A stretch of DNA of 27,211 nucleotides from a virus. The notes under the pieces were generated by a model. That model saw only the letters and a program-made list of their open reading frames with translations, did no database searches and was not told where the DNA came from. This document shows, one piece after another, positions 1 to 8,527 of this stretch. The stretch lies in IMG/VR virus record IMGVR_UViG_3300006802_000437, positions 1 through 27,211 of that record; one strand, given 5' to 3'. How positions within the stretch are numbered: position 1 is the stretch's first letter; each line of letters begins with the position of its first letter. The position numbers and the translations under genes were made by a program.

Positions 1-231
1 AAGTGGTACGCACTTCGGATACTTCCGACTTGAACCACTGGCAGATTTTCTTCCACACTCTTGAAACTTGCCACCTTTTTTCTTTGCTCCAATATCTACC
101 CATTTTTCATTAAACCATTTTGTAAGTCCACCAGACTTCATTGCAGGAACACAGTTGGGCACCATTCGGTTGCCTTTTTTCTTCATGCCCTTTTGGACAT
201 AGCCTTCCCAACATGATCCTTTTTTGTTCAT
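1..231 (-). CDS. Basic Cys-containing phage protein, C-terminus outside window (DUF5872-associated type)
   Basis: Partial gene: 77 codons from an ATG at 231 run open to the window edge with no stop. The translation starts MNKKGSCWEGYVQKGMKKKG and later reads GGLTKWFNEKWVDI, then CGRKSASGSS and RKYPKCVP. The pattern WF-EKWVDI, then CGR, then YPKC is one I recognise from short basic proteins of marine phages and bacteria, often joined to a DUF5872-type segment. Function is unknown; the spaced cysteines could bind a metal, which is inference. The start overlaps the stop of the 125-aa gene upstream (ATGA at 228-231), so the two are probably translationally coupled late genes. A real gene is likely; the family name is from memory. 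Confidence 0.75.
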   Translation of the reverse strand, partial: MNKKGSCWEGYVQKGMKKKGNRMVPNCVPAMKSGGLTKWFNEKWVDIGAKKKGGKFQECGRKSASGSSRKYPKCVPL

Positions 232-605
232 TTTTTGTATGCAGCTTTGTGTAAATTTGAAATTTCTTGTTTGCTAAGTTTATTTCCACCATGCATTCTA
301 ATTCCATGAGCTAAGTCTGTTTTTGCATCAGATCTTTTTCCAGCACCTCTAACACCTGATTTCATAATTTCAATAATTTTTCTACCACCTGCTTTTTTAT
401 ATTGTTTAAAACCATATTTAATTCCCGCAGTAATTAAACCACCAATCATAACTTTCTTAGGCCCCCAATCTTTTTTCTTAGTTCCTGAAGGATCTTTTAT
501 TTTACCTGCACATATTTTTGAAGCGTATGCGTTTGCATAAGCCGATGGATATACTTTAAATTTTCTTTTAGCCGCTGATTTGCCTCTTGCACATAATTTT
601 GTCAT
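228..605 (-). CDS. Conserved basic phage protein with KVYPSAYANA motif (125 aa)
   Basis: A 125-aa lysine- and glycine-rich protein. Residues 12-27 read AAKRKFKVYPSAYANA, the hallmark of the DUF5872-like segment found in many marine phage genomes. The middle (about 51-62) has a short glycine-rich hydrophobic stretch, too short and too basic around it to be a convincing membrane span. The rest is basic, consistent with nucleic-acid or virion association, but no catalytic motif is visible. It begins one base from the stop of the 128-aa membrane protein upstream and its stop overlaps the next start, so it belongs to the portal-linked late operon. Function unknown. Confidence 0.8.
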   Translation of the reverse strand: MTKLCARGKSAAKRKFKVYPSAYANAYASKICAGKIKDPSGTKKKDWGPKKVMIGGLITAGIKYGFKQYKKAGGRKIIEIMKSGVRGAGKRSDAKTDLAHGIRMHGGNKLSKQEISNLHKAAYKK

Positions 606-992
606 CTATTTTTTTCCTCCGTTACGGAAGATTTGTGTTCCCTTAATTCCGTATATGGATGCTACGACAAGGATCCACAAATTAGTAAACCATGAAGGAA
701 GCTGAGAGAACATATCAAAAAACAATTTTACTTTGTCCATCGCTGTTGGGTCATCCGATATCACTGCCCAAGCGAGCACCAAAACGGGCAAACTGAGAAT
801 TATGAGAACTGCCTCGTCTTTCCAGTCTGATTGTCTAGCCTCTAGCAATTTTCCCTGGTAAGCTTCGTCCCCTCGGGCCATACGTTCAGCATGCATAAGT
901 TGTGCATCTGACATAGCCATCTTAGTTTTCTGCTTATTAGCATAAATTTTACTTCCAGCATTTACTGCAAGTTTAATTGCACTTAACCACAT
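606..992 (-). CDS. Two-helix membrane protein, holin candidate (128 aa)
   Basis: The protein has a soluble, mildly amphipathic N-terminal half (residues 1-60) followed by two clear hydrophobic segments at about 61-78 (AVLIILSLPVLVLAWAVI) and 103-117 (TNLWILVVASIYGI). The C-terminus ends NGGKK. A small late-operon phage protein with two transmembrane helices and a charged tail fits a holin or another late membrane protein. I recall close relatives in uncultured marine phages, annotated only as membrane-helix proteins. No endolysin is visible next to it, so the holin call is weak. Its 5' end overlaps the last 20 bases of the homing endonuclease gene, which may have been inserted just upstream. 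Confidence 0.8.
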   Translation of the reverse strand: MWLSAIKLAVNAGSKIYANKQKTKMAMSDAQLMHAERMARGDEAYQGKLLEARQSDWKDEAVLIILSLPVLVLAWAVISDDPTAMDKVKLFFDMFSQLPSWFTNLWILVVASIYGIKGTQIFRNGGKK

Positions 993-1374
993 AATATTTC
1001 TCCTGTCTTCTAAAACACATATAGTCTATCATTTTATCCATGCACAGAAAAGCCCCTTTACCACAGAGTTTCCACCTGTATGTTATTTTCCAATGTGCTT
1101 TTCTTTGTTTACATTCGTAAAATGTTCCACCAAACATATCGTGGAATCTTTTAACCATATCTTTATCAGTAGTTTCTACTGAACAAGCAAAGTATCTAGG
1201 TTTTGACGCTCCTCTGCCTTTTGACCAAAGTCCAAAACTACCTTCGCCATCAAAAAGACCTGCTAAAAAAATTATTTTATTTTTTTCGCTTAATTTTTCG
1301 TACAAGTTTGTACTTATTACTTGTTTTGATGTCGATGCCTTGGGGGTTTGGGCCTCTTTTGGGTGGTGGGCCAT
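973..1374 (-). CDS. LAGLIDADG-type homing endonuclease, free-standing (133 aa)
   Basis: The motif FLAGLFDGEGSFG (about residues 36-48) is a clear LAGLIDADG helix with its metal-binding acidic residues. Later motifs TTDKDMVKRFHDMFGG and KWKITYRWK-like positions, then a tyrosine/lysine-rich end, fit the LAGLIDADG_3 fold. There is a single LAGLIDADG motif, so it should act as a homodimer. Such enzymes cut a 14-30 bp DNA site and spread their own gene. I start it at the ATG at 1374, preceded by GGAGG about 8 bases upstream. The longer GTG start at 1389 would put that ribosome-binding site inside the gene. It sits between the portal gene and the membrane protein, is not inside an interrupted gene, and its end overlaps the next gene by 20 bases. 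Confidence 0.85.
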   Translation of the reverse strand: MAHHPKEAQTPKASTSKQVISTNLYEKLSEKNKIIFLAGLFDGEGSFGLWSKGRGASKPRYFACSVETTDKDMVKRFHDMFGGTFYECKQRKAHWKITYRWKLCGKGAFLCMDKMIDYMCFRRQEKYYVVKCN

Positions 1375-1404
1375 ATTTTTTTCCTCCACTTAAGCCTTTC
1401 CTGC

Positions 1405-3720
1405 TCATTTTTGATCTAATTTATCTCTTGCAATATCAAGTCTTTCATCTGATTGTTGATCTTGTTGTGCAAGTCGGTCGTATTCAAAATCTAATCTAGC
1501 TTGTTCTTGTATAGCGTCTTGTTCAGCTTTAAATTTTGTTTCTTGAGCTTTTCTTTGTAAATCCATAGCTCTTAAATCAATTTCTTGCTGTTTAATTCTT
1601 ACAAGTGGATCTTCTTTTTTCTGAGCGGCCATTTCTCCTCTTACAAGCTCTTCAGTTATCTCTGCAGCAGCTGTTGCAACAGCATTATCAAATCTAATTT
1701 GAAAATCTTCAGGATTAGTTTGTTGCAATTGCATCATTTGTGGGTCTTCAGCTAACTGTTGCATGACTTCTTGTCTTGCTTTGAATGAAACGTGGTCAGA
1801 AACGTGTGCTTGAAGTAAAGCGTACACCGGTGGATTGATTTGAACCATTCTAGATTGCATAAATGCCATGTGTGCAGCAATATGTGCATCGTGATCTTGG
1901 AATTCAAAAGCAGTTGCAAACTTCATTTGTAATGCACGTGCATTTTCTTTTGCAGGATCCATAGGTTCAGGTTGTTTCGGTGGTGGTTTAAGTAAAGTTT
2001 CAATTTGTTTTGTACCAAGTGCTTCATAAACACGTCTATATGCTTCATGTAAGTTGTGCATTTGTGGATTTGACTGTGCAATTTGCAATTGTGTCTGTGC
2101 TAAAGTCACTCTTTGTGACATAGACATAATATTTGGGTCAGCAACAGGTATAATATCGACTCTTTGGTCAAAATCTGCCGCTTTAATTTCTCTTGGGCCA
2201 CCATAAACATCGTAAGGATACTCTGGTGGTAAAAATTCACTACAAATTTTACCTAACATTTTAAATTCTAACCTCATTGCATAATAACATCGCTTATGAA
2301 CACCACTCATTACACGAGAACCTCTCTCCATCATTGCAATTGTAGTACCAACAGCTCTGTTTTGAACATCATTACCAATATTATTGTCTGTAATAGCTGC
2401 AAATTTTTGTCCAGCTTGTACAACAAAACCTAAAAGGTTGTATAAAGTTGTGCTTGGCTCTGTAAATGGAAGATTAAAAAACTGATCTCTAATATTTCCA
2501 CCTGGTGCATCTACATCTCTAAACTCTCCAGGTTGAATTGGTTGGTCATCATCTCTAACTCTAATCCCTCTAGACTTAAATCCTGCTGGTAAATTTTTCA
2601 AAGTACCTGCATCTATTAATTGTCTTAATGTTTGTGTTGCAGCTCTGCTCAAACCACCAATCATATGAGTTAAGCCGAATCCATAAAAACCTAAACCAGG
2701 TAAAAATTTGTAATGTACAAAGTATTCTGTTCTTTGATAGCTAGGATCATTAGGTCTGTAATTTCTATAGATAGATAAAATTTCTGCTGAGCCTTCATCA
2801 ATAGTAACAATGTAAGGTATTTTTATTTTTTTAGCTTTGTCATCAAAGTCTTCGTAGTCATCTAAATTTAAATCTACGTGTACCTCTAAAATATTATGTA
2901 AATAATCTGAACCCGTGCCTTTAACACCTTCAAGTTCATTTAATTTTTTCTGCAATGGATCAGGTTCTGTATTACCTTTAATTAATTCTATGTCTCTATA
3001 AAAACCTGCTGCTTGTTTTTTAATAACTTCGTTTTGAGTCATCTTAATTGTGTGTGAAATTCTTTCACAATCTTTCAGATCTGATGCAAAGTAAGGTACA
3101 ACTAAATCTTCTGCGGGAATAAATTTAGATACTGGTCTACCTAACATTTCATCATAATAAACTTTTTTAAATGTAGATCCTGATAATGGTAAATAGAATA
3201 ACATTTGATCCATATCAGTTGTGTACTCTTCCATTTTATCCATTAATAAGTAATTCATGTATTCTTTAACTCTATCTGCTTGTTGTTCTGTTGCAGGAGT
3301 TTGTAAACCTATAATTTGTGTTCTTACAGGGCCATCACTAGGTATTAATTCTTTATAAGCTTGTGCTTGAAATTGTGTAACTGATTCTGCAAGTAAAGGG
3401 TGAGTAACACCACTTGCACCTTTAAATGGTTTTGTAACCTCTGTGTATTTAGTACCAAGTAAATCTAAGCCTTTGATGTAAGCATCTTCCCATTCTTTTC
3501 TGGATACTCTATCTTTTTTGTATTCATCAATTAAATCAGAAGCCATGGATTTAAGAGTACTCTCATCCATTTCCTCTGCTAAATTAGCATTAAAATCTTG
3601 CTCAGGAGTTTCCTCAACTTCCTCTTCGCCTTCAACTATTACTTCTGGTGGAAGACCCTCAGGTTGTTCAGTAATTTCTTCTTCTGATACGATTGTATCG
3701 TTATTCTTTTCTACGGCCAT
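1405..3720 (-). CDS. Portal protein (771 aa)
   Basis: Predicted portal (head-tail connector), the dodecameric ring through which DNA is packed. The protein has an acidic N-terminal tail (about 1-55), then SRKEWEDAYIKGLDLLG and PFKGASGVTHPLLAESVTQF, typical of the large portal proteins of marine podovirus-like and siphovirus-like phages. Next are MLFYLPLSGSTFKKVYYDE, FIPAEDLVVPYFASDL, and a GLGFYGFGLTHMIGGLSRAATQTLRQ region in the core. The C-terminal 150 residues are Gln/Glu/Lys-rich and predicted coiled coil, as in portal barrels. Its length is within the range of P22-type portals (700-800 aa). It lies downstream of TerL in the same late operon. I recognise it from family resemblance, not from a computed match. 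Confidence 0.88.
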   Translation of the reverse strand: MAVEKNNDTIVSEEEITEQPEGLPPEVIVEGEEEVEETPEQDFNANLAEEMDESTLKSMASDLIDEYKKDRVSRKEWEDAYIKGLDLLGTKYTEVTKPFKGASGVTHPLLAESVTQFQAQAYKELIPSDGPVRTQIIGLQTPATEQQADRVKEYMNYLLMDKMEEYTTDMDQMLFYLPLSGSTFKKVYYDEMLGRPVSKFIPAEDLVVPYFASDLKDCERISHTIKMTQNEVIKKQAAGFYRDIELIKGNTEPDPLQKKLNELEGVKGTGSDYLHNILEVHVDLNLDDYEDFDDKAKKIKIPYIVTIDEGSAEILSIYRNYRPNDPSYQRTEYFVHYKFLPGLGFYGFGLTHMIGGLSRAATQTLRQLIDAGTLKNLPAGFKSRGIRVRDDDQPIQPGEFRDVDAPGGNIRDQFFNLPFTEPSTTLYNLLGFVVQAGQKFAAITDNNIGNDVQNRAVGTTIAMMERGSRVMSGVHKRCYYAMRLEFKMLGKICSEFLPPEYPYDVYGGPREIKAADFDQRVDIIPVADPNIMSMSQRVTLAQTQLQIAQSNPQMHNLHEAYRRVYEALGTKQIETLLKPPPKQPEPMDPAKENARALQMKFATAFEFQDHDAHIAAHMAFMQSRMVQINPPVYALLQAHVSDHVSFKARQEVMQQLAEDPQMMQLQQTNPEDFQIRFDNAVATAAAEITEELVRGEMAAQKKEDPLVRIKQQEIDLRAMDLQRKAQETKFKAEQDAIQEQARLDFEYDRLAQQDQQSDERLDIARDKLDQK

Positions 3721-3728
3721 TCTTTATT

Positions 3729-5672
3729 CTACCTTATGGGTTTAAATAAATCTACTACTAATCCTCCAGTAGATTTATATGTTTTAAATGTATCTTTCAT
3801 CATTGGTGTAACCTTTATAGCAAATGAATCAAAATACAAGTTTGGATCGTTATCTGGTACAAATTTATAGCTAAGATCATCAGCTACTTCTTTACTCATA
3901 GTTGCCTTATCGTGAAATATAGATTTAATTCTTTTACCTGCTTTAGGGTGATTATCGGGATATTTAAACTCATCTGTTCTAATTTTCTTGTATGGCATTT
4001 TGGGATCTGAGAGAGAAATTTTTACTGGCCCCGTGTTTGAATCATAAAACCTACCAACTTTTTTCATTAGGTTTGGCATTACAGCTGAGCCTTTACCACC
4101 AATTCCCTTACCACTTGCGTAACCATAAAATCTTTCATTACCCGCTTTATAGCCTTGTCTAAAACTTAATTTGTCAAAAGGAGCAACGGCTACATAATCA
4201 ACATTTTCTTTAGCTGCTTTATTAAGCAAATATTTTAATGCATGATCACCATAGGAATCTGCTTCAACCATAGGAAAGTAATCATACTTTTGTCCACTGC
4301 CATAGTTATCAGCTCTCTGCCCATATGTTCTTTGTATTTTTTGATTTACATCTTTCAGGTCTTTGGCAATACTTTGTGCTCTTCCTGTTAAACCTTTCTT
4401 AATAGCTTCATCCATTTCTTTTAACATTTTACTTCTGTTGTTAACAAGTAAACCTAATTCTAAATCTGCTTGAAAAGGATTAACACGTTTTTCGCCCCCT
4501 AGTTGTTGAAGCTTATTTAAATTTTTTGCAACTGTTTGGTTAGCGTCTGATTGTATTTCGTGAATTAAAAAAGCTTTCTTACCATCTGGAGTATAACGTG
4601 TATCAAACCTTACGTGGTAGATCATATTTTTATTTACACCATCAAAGTGTCCAAATGTTTTAAAGGGAGAGGAGTTGCCAACAATAGGCTCATCTAACTT
4701 CATAACAGTTTCTCTATAATTATTTCCCCCTTGTAAGGTATAACTAGCTTCATTACCATATCTTGTAGCTATAGTTTTATCTTTAAACGGTTGGGTTGTT
4801 TTATCAATTTCTCCAATTAATTTATTAACTCTTTGTTTTTCGTTTTGTGATAAATTTGTAGATTTAGATATATTTTTTAATCTTGTAAGTGATTCTCTAG
4901 CAGCAGAGCTTACTTGATCTGCTCCACCTTTCATACCTGATAGTGCATACACCGCTCCATCCAATTCATCTTTGATTGCAGCTAAACCTTTTATCTCTAC
5001 AATACTTTGTAGTTTTTTTGCTTCATCAAGTAATTGAGGTTGTGCTTTTTCTAAAGCTTCCACAGCACCTTTAGGTAAACCTAGTTCAACAGGCTTTAAC
5101 CTATTTACTGGATTTAATTTTAACATTGCACCTACTTCGTTTGCATCTAGCTTAATACCAAATTTTTTAGCTGCGTATAATAAGCCTCCAGTTAAATCAC
5201 CTGCATCATTAAAGATTGCTAAGTTAGAATCAAATAATTCTTCTTTGCTGATTGATACTTCTTTTCCTTGAAAGGGGCCAGAGTCATATTTAAATCTTTT
5301 TTCATCTCTAATAGTTTTTTTAGCTGGTCTACCAAATATTTTAAAGTTAGCTGTTCTCGTTGATGTTAAATGATCTATCCAATCCTCTGCACCAAACTTA
5401 CCTCTTCCTTTTTTCATAACCCAATCGTAAGTCGATGAACCAAACGCAGGAGCTGTCTTGTCTCCCATATATAAGTTTTTAGTTTTATTTAATGGTTGAG
5501 TAACTGCAGGTAAGTTAAGTTCTTTCTTAGCTAACTCTTGCCCAGTTTGTGTTGCTGATTGTTTATCGTAAGTAATAAGTTTTTGTTGTTGTCCGGTGGC
5601 CGGTGAACTTGATACTTTCTTACTTGGTAATAATCGTTTGCCAAGTCCGACTAGAAGAGTCTTCAGGGACAT
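3729..5672 (-). CDS. Polyvalent-like phage protein with EIQSD region (647 aa)
   Basis: A 647-aa protein between the portal and TerL blocks. The most distinctive part is residues 318-378: NYRE, then HFDGVNKNMIYHVRFDTRY and HEIQSD. This resembles a segment I recall from large phage polyvalent proteins, usually written as NYRE, HF..PN..AHVRF, EEIQSDWHQ, but its biochemical role is unsettled. Residues 205-300 are rich in Lys/Glu/Leu heptads and look coiled-coil. A later part (about 495-560) is Gly/Tyr-rich with FRQGYKAGNERFYGYASG. No signal peptide or membrane helix is seen. Such proteins are often injected with phage DNA or carried in the capsid, so a virion or ejected protein is a reasonable inference. 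The start at 5672 has GGGAG about 7 bases upstream. Confidence 0.75.
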   Translation of the reverse strand: MSLKTLLVGLGKRLLPSKKVSSSPATGQQQKLITYDKQSATQTGQELAKKELNLPAVTQPLNKTKNLYMGDKTAPAFGSSTYDWVMKKGRGKFGAEDWIDHLTSTRTANFKIFGRPAKKTIRDEKRFKYDSGPFQGKEVSISKEELFDSNLAIFNDAGDLTGGLLYAAKKFGIKLDANEVGAMLKLNPVNRLKPVELGLPKGAVEALEKAQPQLLDEAKKLQSIVEIKGLAAIKDELDGAVYALSGMKGGADQVSSAARESLTRLKNISKSTNLSQNEKQRVNKLIGEIDKTTQPFKDKTIATRYGNEASYTLQGGNNYRETVMKLDEPIVGNSSPFKTFGHFDGVNKNMIYHVRFDTRYTPDGKKAFLIHEIQSDANQTVAKNLNKLQQLGGEKRVNPFQADLELGLLVNNRSKMLKEMDEAIKKGLTGRAQSIAKDLKDVNQKIQRTYGQRADNYGSGQKYDYFPMVEADSYGDHALKYLLNKAAKENVDYVAVAPFDKLSFRQGYKAGNERFYGYASGKGIGGKGSAVMPNLMKKVGRFYDSNTGPVKISLSDPKMPYKKIRTDEFKYPDNHPKAGKRIKSIFHDKATMSKEVADDLSYKFVPDNDPNLYFDSFAIKVTPMMKDTFKTYKSTGGLVVDLFKPIR

Positions 5673-5682
5673 CGGAAACTCC

Positions 5683-6771
5683 CTATATAATTTTAGTAGG
5701 TCTTCTTCTACCTAGTTTACAACCACGTGCTTTGATCATAGTGCCTGATCTATAACCCATAGGTTTTTGCATCATGCCACCACCCATTCTTGACATAGTT
5801 TTTCCAAGTTGGTCTCGGCTTCTTAATTTATATTCTTTAATAGTTGTTTCTTTGTTAGCTGGCCCTTCTTTTTTAGGGATCTTAATAGTAAAATAATTTT
5901 CTCTTTTCTTACCTCTTTGTGTATCTTTAACACTTCTTTTTCCACTTTCTTTTACTGTTCCTGTTCCACCCAAGAGTCCTGCTTTTCCTGTTCTTTTTCC
6001 ACCCAAAAGTCCTGCTCCTGGTTCTGATCCATGTTTATAACCCATAGGTCTTTGCATCATGCCACCACCCATTTTTTTCTTAACGCCATCTTTTTTCTTA
6101 TTCATTTTAGATTTTAAATATTGAATAGCACCCGTTCCTGCTGCAGCAACACCTAAAGCTACTCTACCATATTTATTTGCCTTTGCTGCTTTCTTAGCAG
6201 CGGCTAAAGCCATTCTTCTTTTGTTGAATTGAGATGAAGTTTCTCCAGGTTTAAAACCTTTTGCTTTTCTCATGTCATCTAATGATTTAAATTTTCTTCT
6301 ACCTTGACCAATCTGTGATCCTGGCTTTACACCTACGATTGTAGTAACACCTCTTTGGGCTTTAGGAGTGCTAGCTTCAGCTGAAGCATCGAAGGTACCT
6401 AAATAACCTTGAAACAATTTTCCTTTTTTAGCTTTCATAACTTTACCTGGTTGAACCTTCTCATCTTGAAGACCCATGCCTCTGCCTTTTGCTTTCTCTG
6501 CTTTTAGAACAGCAAAATCTTTTGCATCAATTTTATTTTTTGGTGGAGCTTTAGCAGCAATTTTTGCTTGGCCACCTGTTAAGTAGGGAACTGGATTCAT
6601 TCTGCTTTGAGATTGAGTTCTTGATTTTCTTGCTTTGAAATGTTCGTCCATTTGTTTGCCTGAAAATGAAAATTTTTTTTTAAAAGCTGCTTTACTTATT
6701 TCTTTATTAGGTTTATCTGAACCATGTGTTCTTGAAGATAATCCTTTACCTTTTGTGCTTGATGATTCCAT
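5683..6771 (-). CDS. Highly basic Lys/Gly-rich repeat protein (362 aa)
   Basis: A low-complexity, very basic protein with no hydrophobic core in most of its length. Short internal repeats include two copies of MGGGMMQ(R/K)PMGY and two of LLGG followed by K/T-G. The C-terminus ends KARGCKLGRRRPTKII, an ending I recall from other marine phage proteins. Residues around 190-216 (LAAAKKAAKAN then VALGVAAAGTGAIQYLK) are Ala-rich and may be helical. A nucleic-acid-binding, scaffold-like or virion-packaged role would suit the charge, but nothing proves it. It lies directly after TerL (10-base gap) with AGGAG upstream of its ATG. The repeats are also seen at DNA level (5751-5787 with 6036-6072). Confidence 0.75.
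   Translation of the reverse strand: MESSSTKGKGLSSRTHGSDKPNKEISKAAFKKKFSFSGKQMDEHFKARKSRTQSQSRMNPVPYLTGGQAKIAAKAPPKNKIDAKDFAVLKAEKAKGRGMGLQDEKVQPGKVMKAKKGKLFQGYLGTFDASAEASTPKAQRGVTTIVGVKPGSQIGQGRRKFKSLDDMRKAKGFKPGETSSQFNKRRMALAAAKKAAKANKYGRVALGVAAAGTGAIQYLKSKMNKKKDGVKKKMGGGMMQRPMGYKHGSEPGAGLLGGKRTGKAGLLGGTGTVKESGKRSVKDTQRGKKRENYFTIKIPKKEGPANKETTIKEYKLRSRDQLGKTMSRMGGGMMQKPMGYRSGTMIKARGCKLGRRRPTKII
5751..6072. repeat. Pair of 37-bp direct repeats inside the basic repeat gene
   Basis: Positions 5751-5787 and 6036-6072 match at 36 of 37 bases (a single T/C difference, changing Lys to Arg). Between them, 5966-5983 and 5999-6016 form a second pair of 18-bp near-identical repeats (one mismatch) encoding the LLGG segments. 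The arrangement suggests internal duplication of a glycine-rich module, and it could allow deletion by recombination. Confidence 0.9.
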
Positions 6772-6781
6772 AAAAATTCTC

Positions 6782-8257
6782 CTAATAATATTTATAATCC
6801 TTTTCTAATTTCATTGGAGGATCATCCCAATCATCCGAGTATGTTGAAATAAATCCACCTTGTCGATATCTTAACACAGCTTGTGTCATGCTGTCTACAT
6901 AGTCATCATACTGTCCGTTAGGAAATGCTGCACATTCCTCAATAACCTCCTGTGCCCAGTGTTCATCGGGAGCAAATACCATACCAGACTCAAAAACAGG
7001 TGCTACTGAGTTAATTCTAGTGTGTTTATCTCTACCCCTTGCTGGAACATAATCGATTACGGGTATACCCGCTCTACGCAATTCCTGAATTAGGGGTTGA
7101 CCAGAAGCTTTAGCTTCAACAATTACAGTCTCAGGTTCCCAATAGTGATATTGTTCTAAGGCTAAATTTTTTAAATCAGGAAAATCATAACGTCCCTTTT
7201 GTGCATCTAATAACATAATACATTTTTCATAACCTTCTACAGGTTCAAAGATTCCCCAAGTTGTAATCGCTGAATAGTCTGCAGTTTCTTTTTTTGAAAA
7301 TGCAGTATCATAACTTTGTATGACATGTAATAATTTTGGTAAATGTTCTTTATCCCAGACTTGCCACCAATCTCTTTTAATGATTGCACCTTCTTCTGAA
7401 GTTGGATCTTGCATGTATTGTGCATTCCAATTTTTTACAGAAATAGATGCTTTGACAGAGTCAAGATCTTCTTTGTTCCAATACTCAGGCCATACTGGTT
7501 TATCGTTTGGAAGTATTGCAGGAAACTCAATAACCTTCCACTTGTCCGCTTTCGATTCTTTTTGTGCCTTGATTAATCGTCCAGTCAAATCGTCTACCGC
7601 CCAACGGGTCATGACTACACAAATACGGCCACCGGGTTGTAAACGTTGTCGTGGCCCTGATGTATACCATTCATAAGCACGTTCCATTGCTGAGTCTGAC
7701 ATAGAGTCTTGCTCAGTGTGTGGGTCATCGATAATAAGTAAATCCGCCCCTCGCCCTGTGATAGAGCCGCCTACCCCCGCTGCAAAATATTCTCCACCAT
7801 GATTGGTCTCCCAACGGCCTTTAGCCTTACTATCTTCTCGGAGTGTAACATTTCCGAAAATCATTTTATACTCCTTGGTATTCATTAAATTACGAACCTT
7901 ACTACCAAACCTAGATGATAATTCTGCGTTGTGTGAAACTTGCATAATTTTCATCTTAGGAAACTTCCCTATCATCCAAGCAGGAAATAAGTAAGAAGCA
8001 AATTCTGATTTAGTATGTCTAGGAGGCATATTTATAATGAGCCTCTTTTCTTTGTTAGCAGCTATATCCTCAAAAGCATGTGCAATAATTTGGTGGTGTC
8101 CATATTTTTTTGGATTATCTGTTTTTCTATAAATAAAATCTTCCCAAACAGTTTGGGCAAATATTAAAAAATTATCTTGAACTAATTTAATCCATTCTAA
8201 TTGTTTTTTAAAAATTATATTTTTTAATTCTTCATCTGATAATCGATCTATATCCAT
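6782..8257 (-). CDS. terL: Terminase large subunit (491 aa)
   Basis: The packaging motor and headful/cos nuclease. The ATPase half shows Walker A-like MPPRHTKSE (residues 77-85), Walker B LLIIDDPH (173-180) and a coupling-type motif VVMTRW (214-219). The RuvC-like nuclease half shows SYDTAF with D317, VIVEAKASG with E381, and YDDYVDSM with acidic residues 451-455. All key residues are present, so it should be active. Its length is normal for TerL. It docks on the portal and is guided by TerS, here encoded about 5.6 kb upstream rather than next door. The start ATG at 8257 is preceded by a GGGGG tract 11 bases upstream, part of a CCCCCGGGGG palindrome. Confidence 0.96.
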   Translation of the reverse strand: MDIDRLSDEELKNIIFKKQLEWIKLVQDNFLIFAQTVWEDFIYRKTDNPKKYGHHQIIAHAFEDIAANKEKRLIINMPPRHTKSEFASYLFPAWMIGKFPKMKIMQVSHNAELSSRFGSKVRNLMNTKEYKMIFGNVTLREDSKAKGRWETNHGGEYFAAGVGGSITGRGADLLIIDDPHTEQDSMSDSAMERAYEWYTSGPRQRLQPGGRICVVMTRWAVDDLTGRLIKAQKESKADKWKVIEFPAILPNDKPVWPEYWNKEDLDSVKASISVKNWNAQYMQDPTSEEGAIIKRDWWQVWDKEHLPKLLHVIQSYDTAFSKKETADYSAITTWGIFEPVEGYEKCIMLLDAQKGRYDFPDLKNLALEQYHYWEPETVIVEAKASGQPLIQELRRAGIPVIDYVPARGRDKHTRINSVAPVFESGMVFAPDEHWAQEVIEECAAFPNGQYDDYVDSMTQAVLRYRQGGFISTYSDDWDDPPMKLEKDYKYY

Positions 8258-8268
8258 AATTTTATATA

Positions 8269-8278
8269 CCCCCGGGGG
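8269..8278 (-). promoter_or_regulatory. CCCCCGGGGG palindrome overlapping the TerL ribosome-binding site
   Basis: On the minus strand the GGGGG half lies 11 bases before the TerL ATG, where a ribosome-binding site would be. The CCCCC half just upstream is complementary to it and also to another GGGGG at 8304-8308. Such poly-G/poly-C runs stand out in this AT-rich sequence. A translation-control structure is possible but unproven. Confidence 0.35.
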
Positions 8279-8503
8279 CTAGGGACTCCAAAAAAAACAA
8301 AGACCCCCTTTGCAGTAATACATTCATACCGTTTGCATAGCTAGTATATTTATTTATCAAGCTTTATAAACCCCGTCGCCCTCAAAATCTAGGGGTATAA
8401 ACGCAATTAAAATACAATATCTTGTGGTTTTCTGTTTAGAAACTCGTGTGAGCCTTCTATACGCTGGTGATTTACAGGTTATGGGTGAGGTTATTTGAGG
8501 AAG

Positions 8504-8527
8504 GTCGTAGCCCATAAGGGCTACGAC
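8504..8527 (-). terminator. Perfect 10-bp-stem hairpin after the small-gene island
   Basis: GTCGTAGCCC pairs fully with GGGCTACGAC across a 4-base ATAA loop. The hairpin starts 10 bases after the stop of the 83-aa gene on the minus strand, the usual place for a terminator. No T-tract follows on that strand, so it may be a factor-dependent terminator or an RNA 3'-end stabiliser rather than a classical intrinsic terminator. Confidence 0.5.

Noticed and set aside
28-40. GGTTCAAGTC on the minus strand, similar to a tRNA T-loop
   Set aside because: No acceptor, D or anticodon arms fit around it, and it encodes the conserved SGSSRKYPKC part of the partial basic protein.
1203-1499. Plus-strand 98-aa open frame
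   Set aside because: Lies antisense to the homing endonuclease and portal genes, Leu/Phe-rich as expected from antisense of basic coding DNA, no ribosome-binding site.
3518-3745. Plus-strand 75-aa Ser-rich frame
   Set aside because: Antisense shadow of the acidic portal N-terminus.
7320-7676. Plus-strand 118-aa frame
   Set aside because: Fully antisense to the nuclease half of TerL; no supporting signals.
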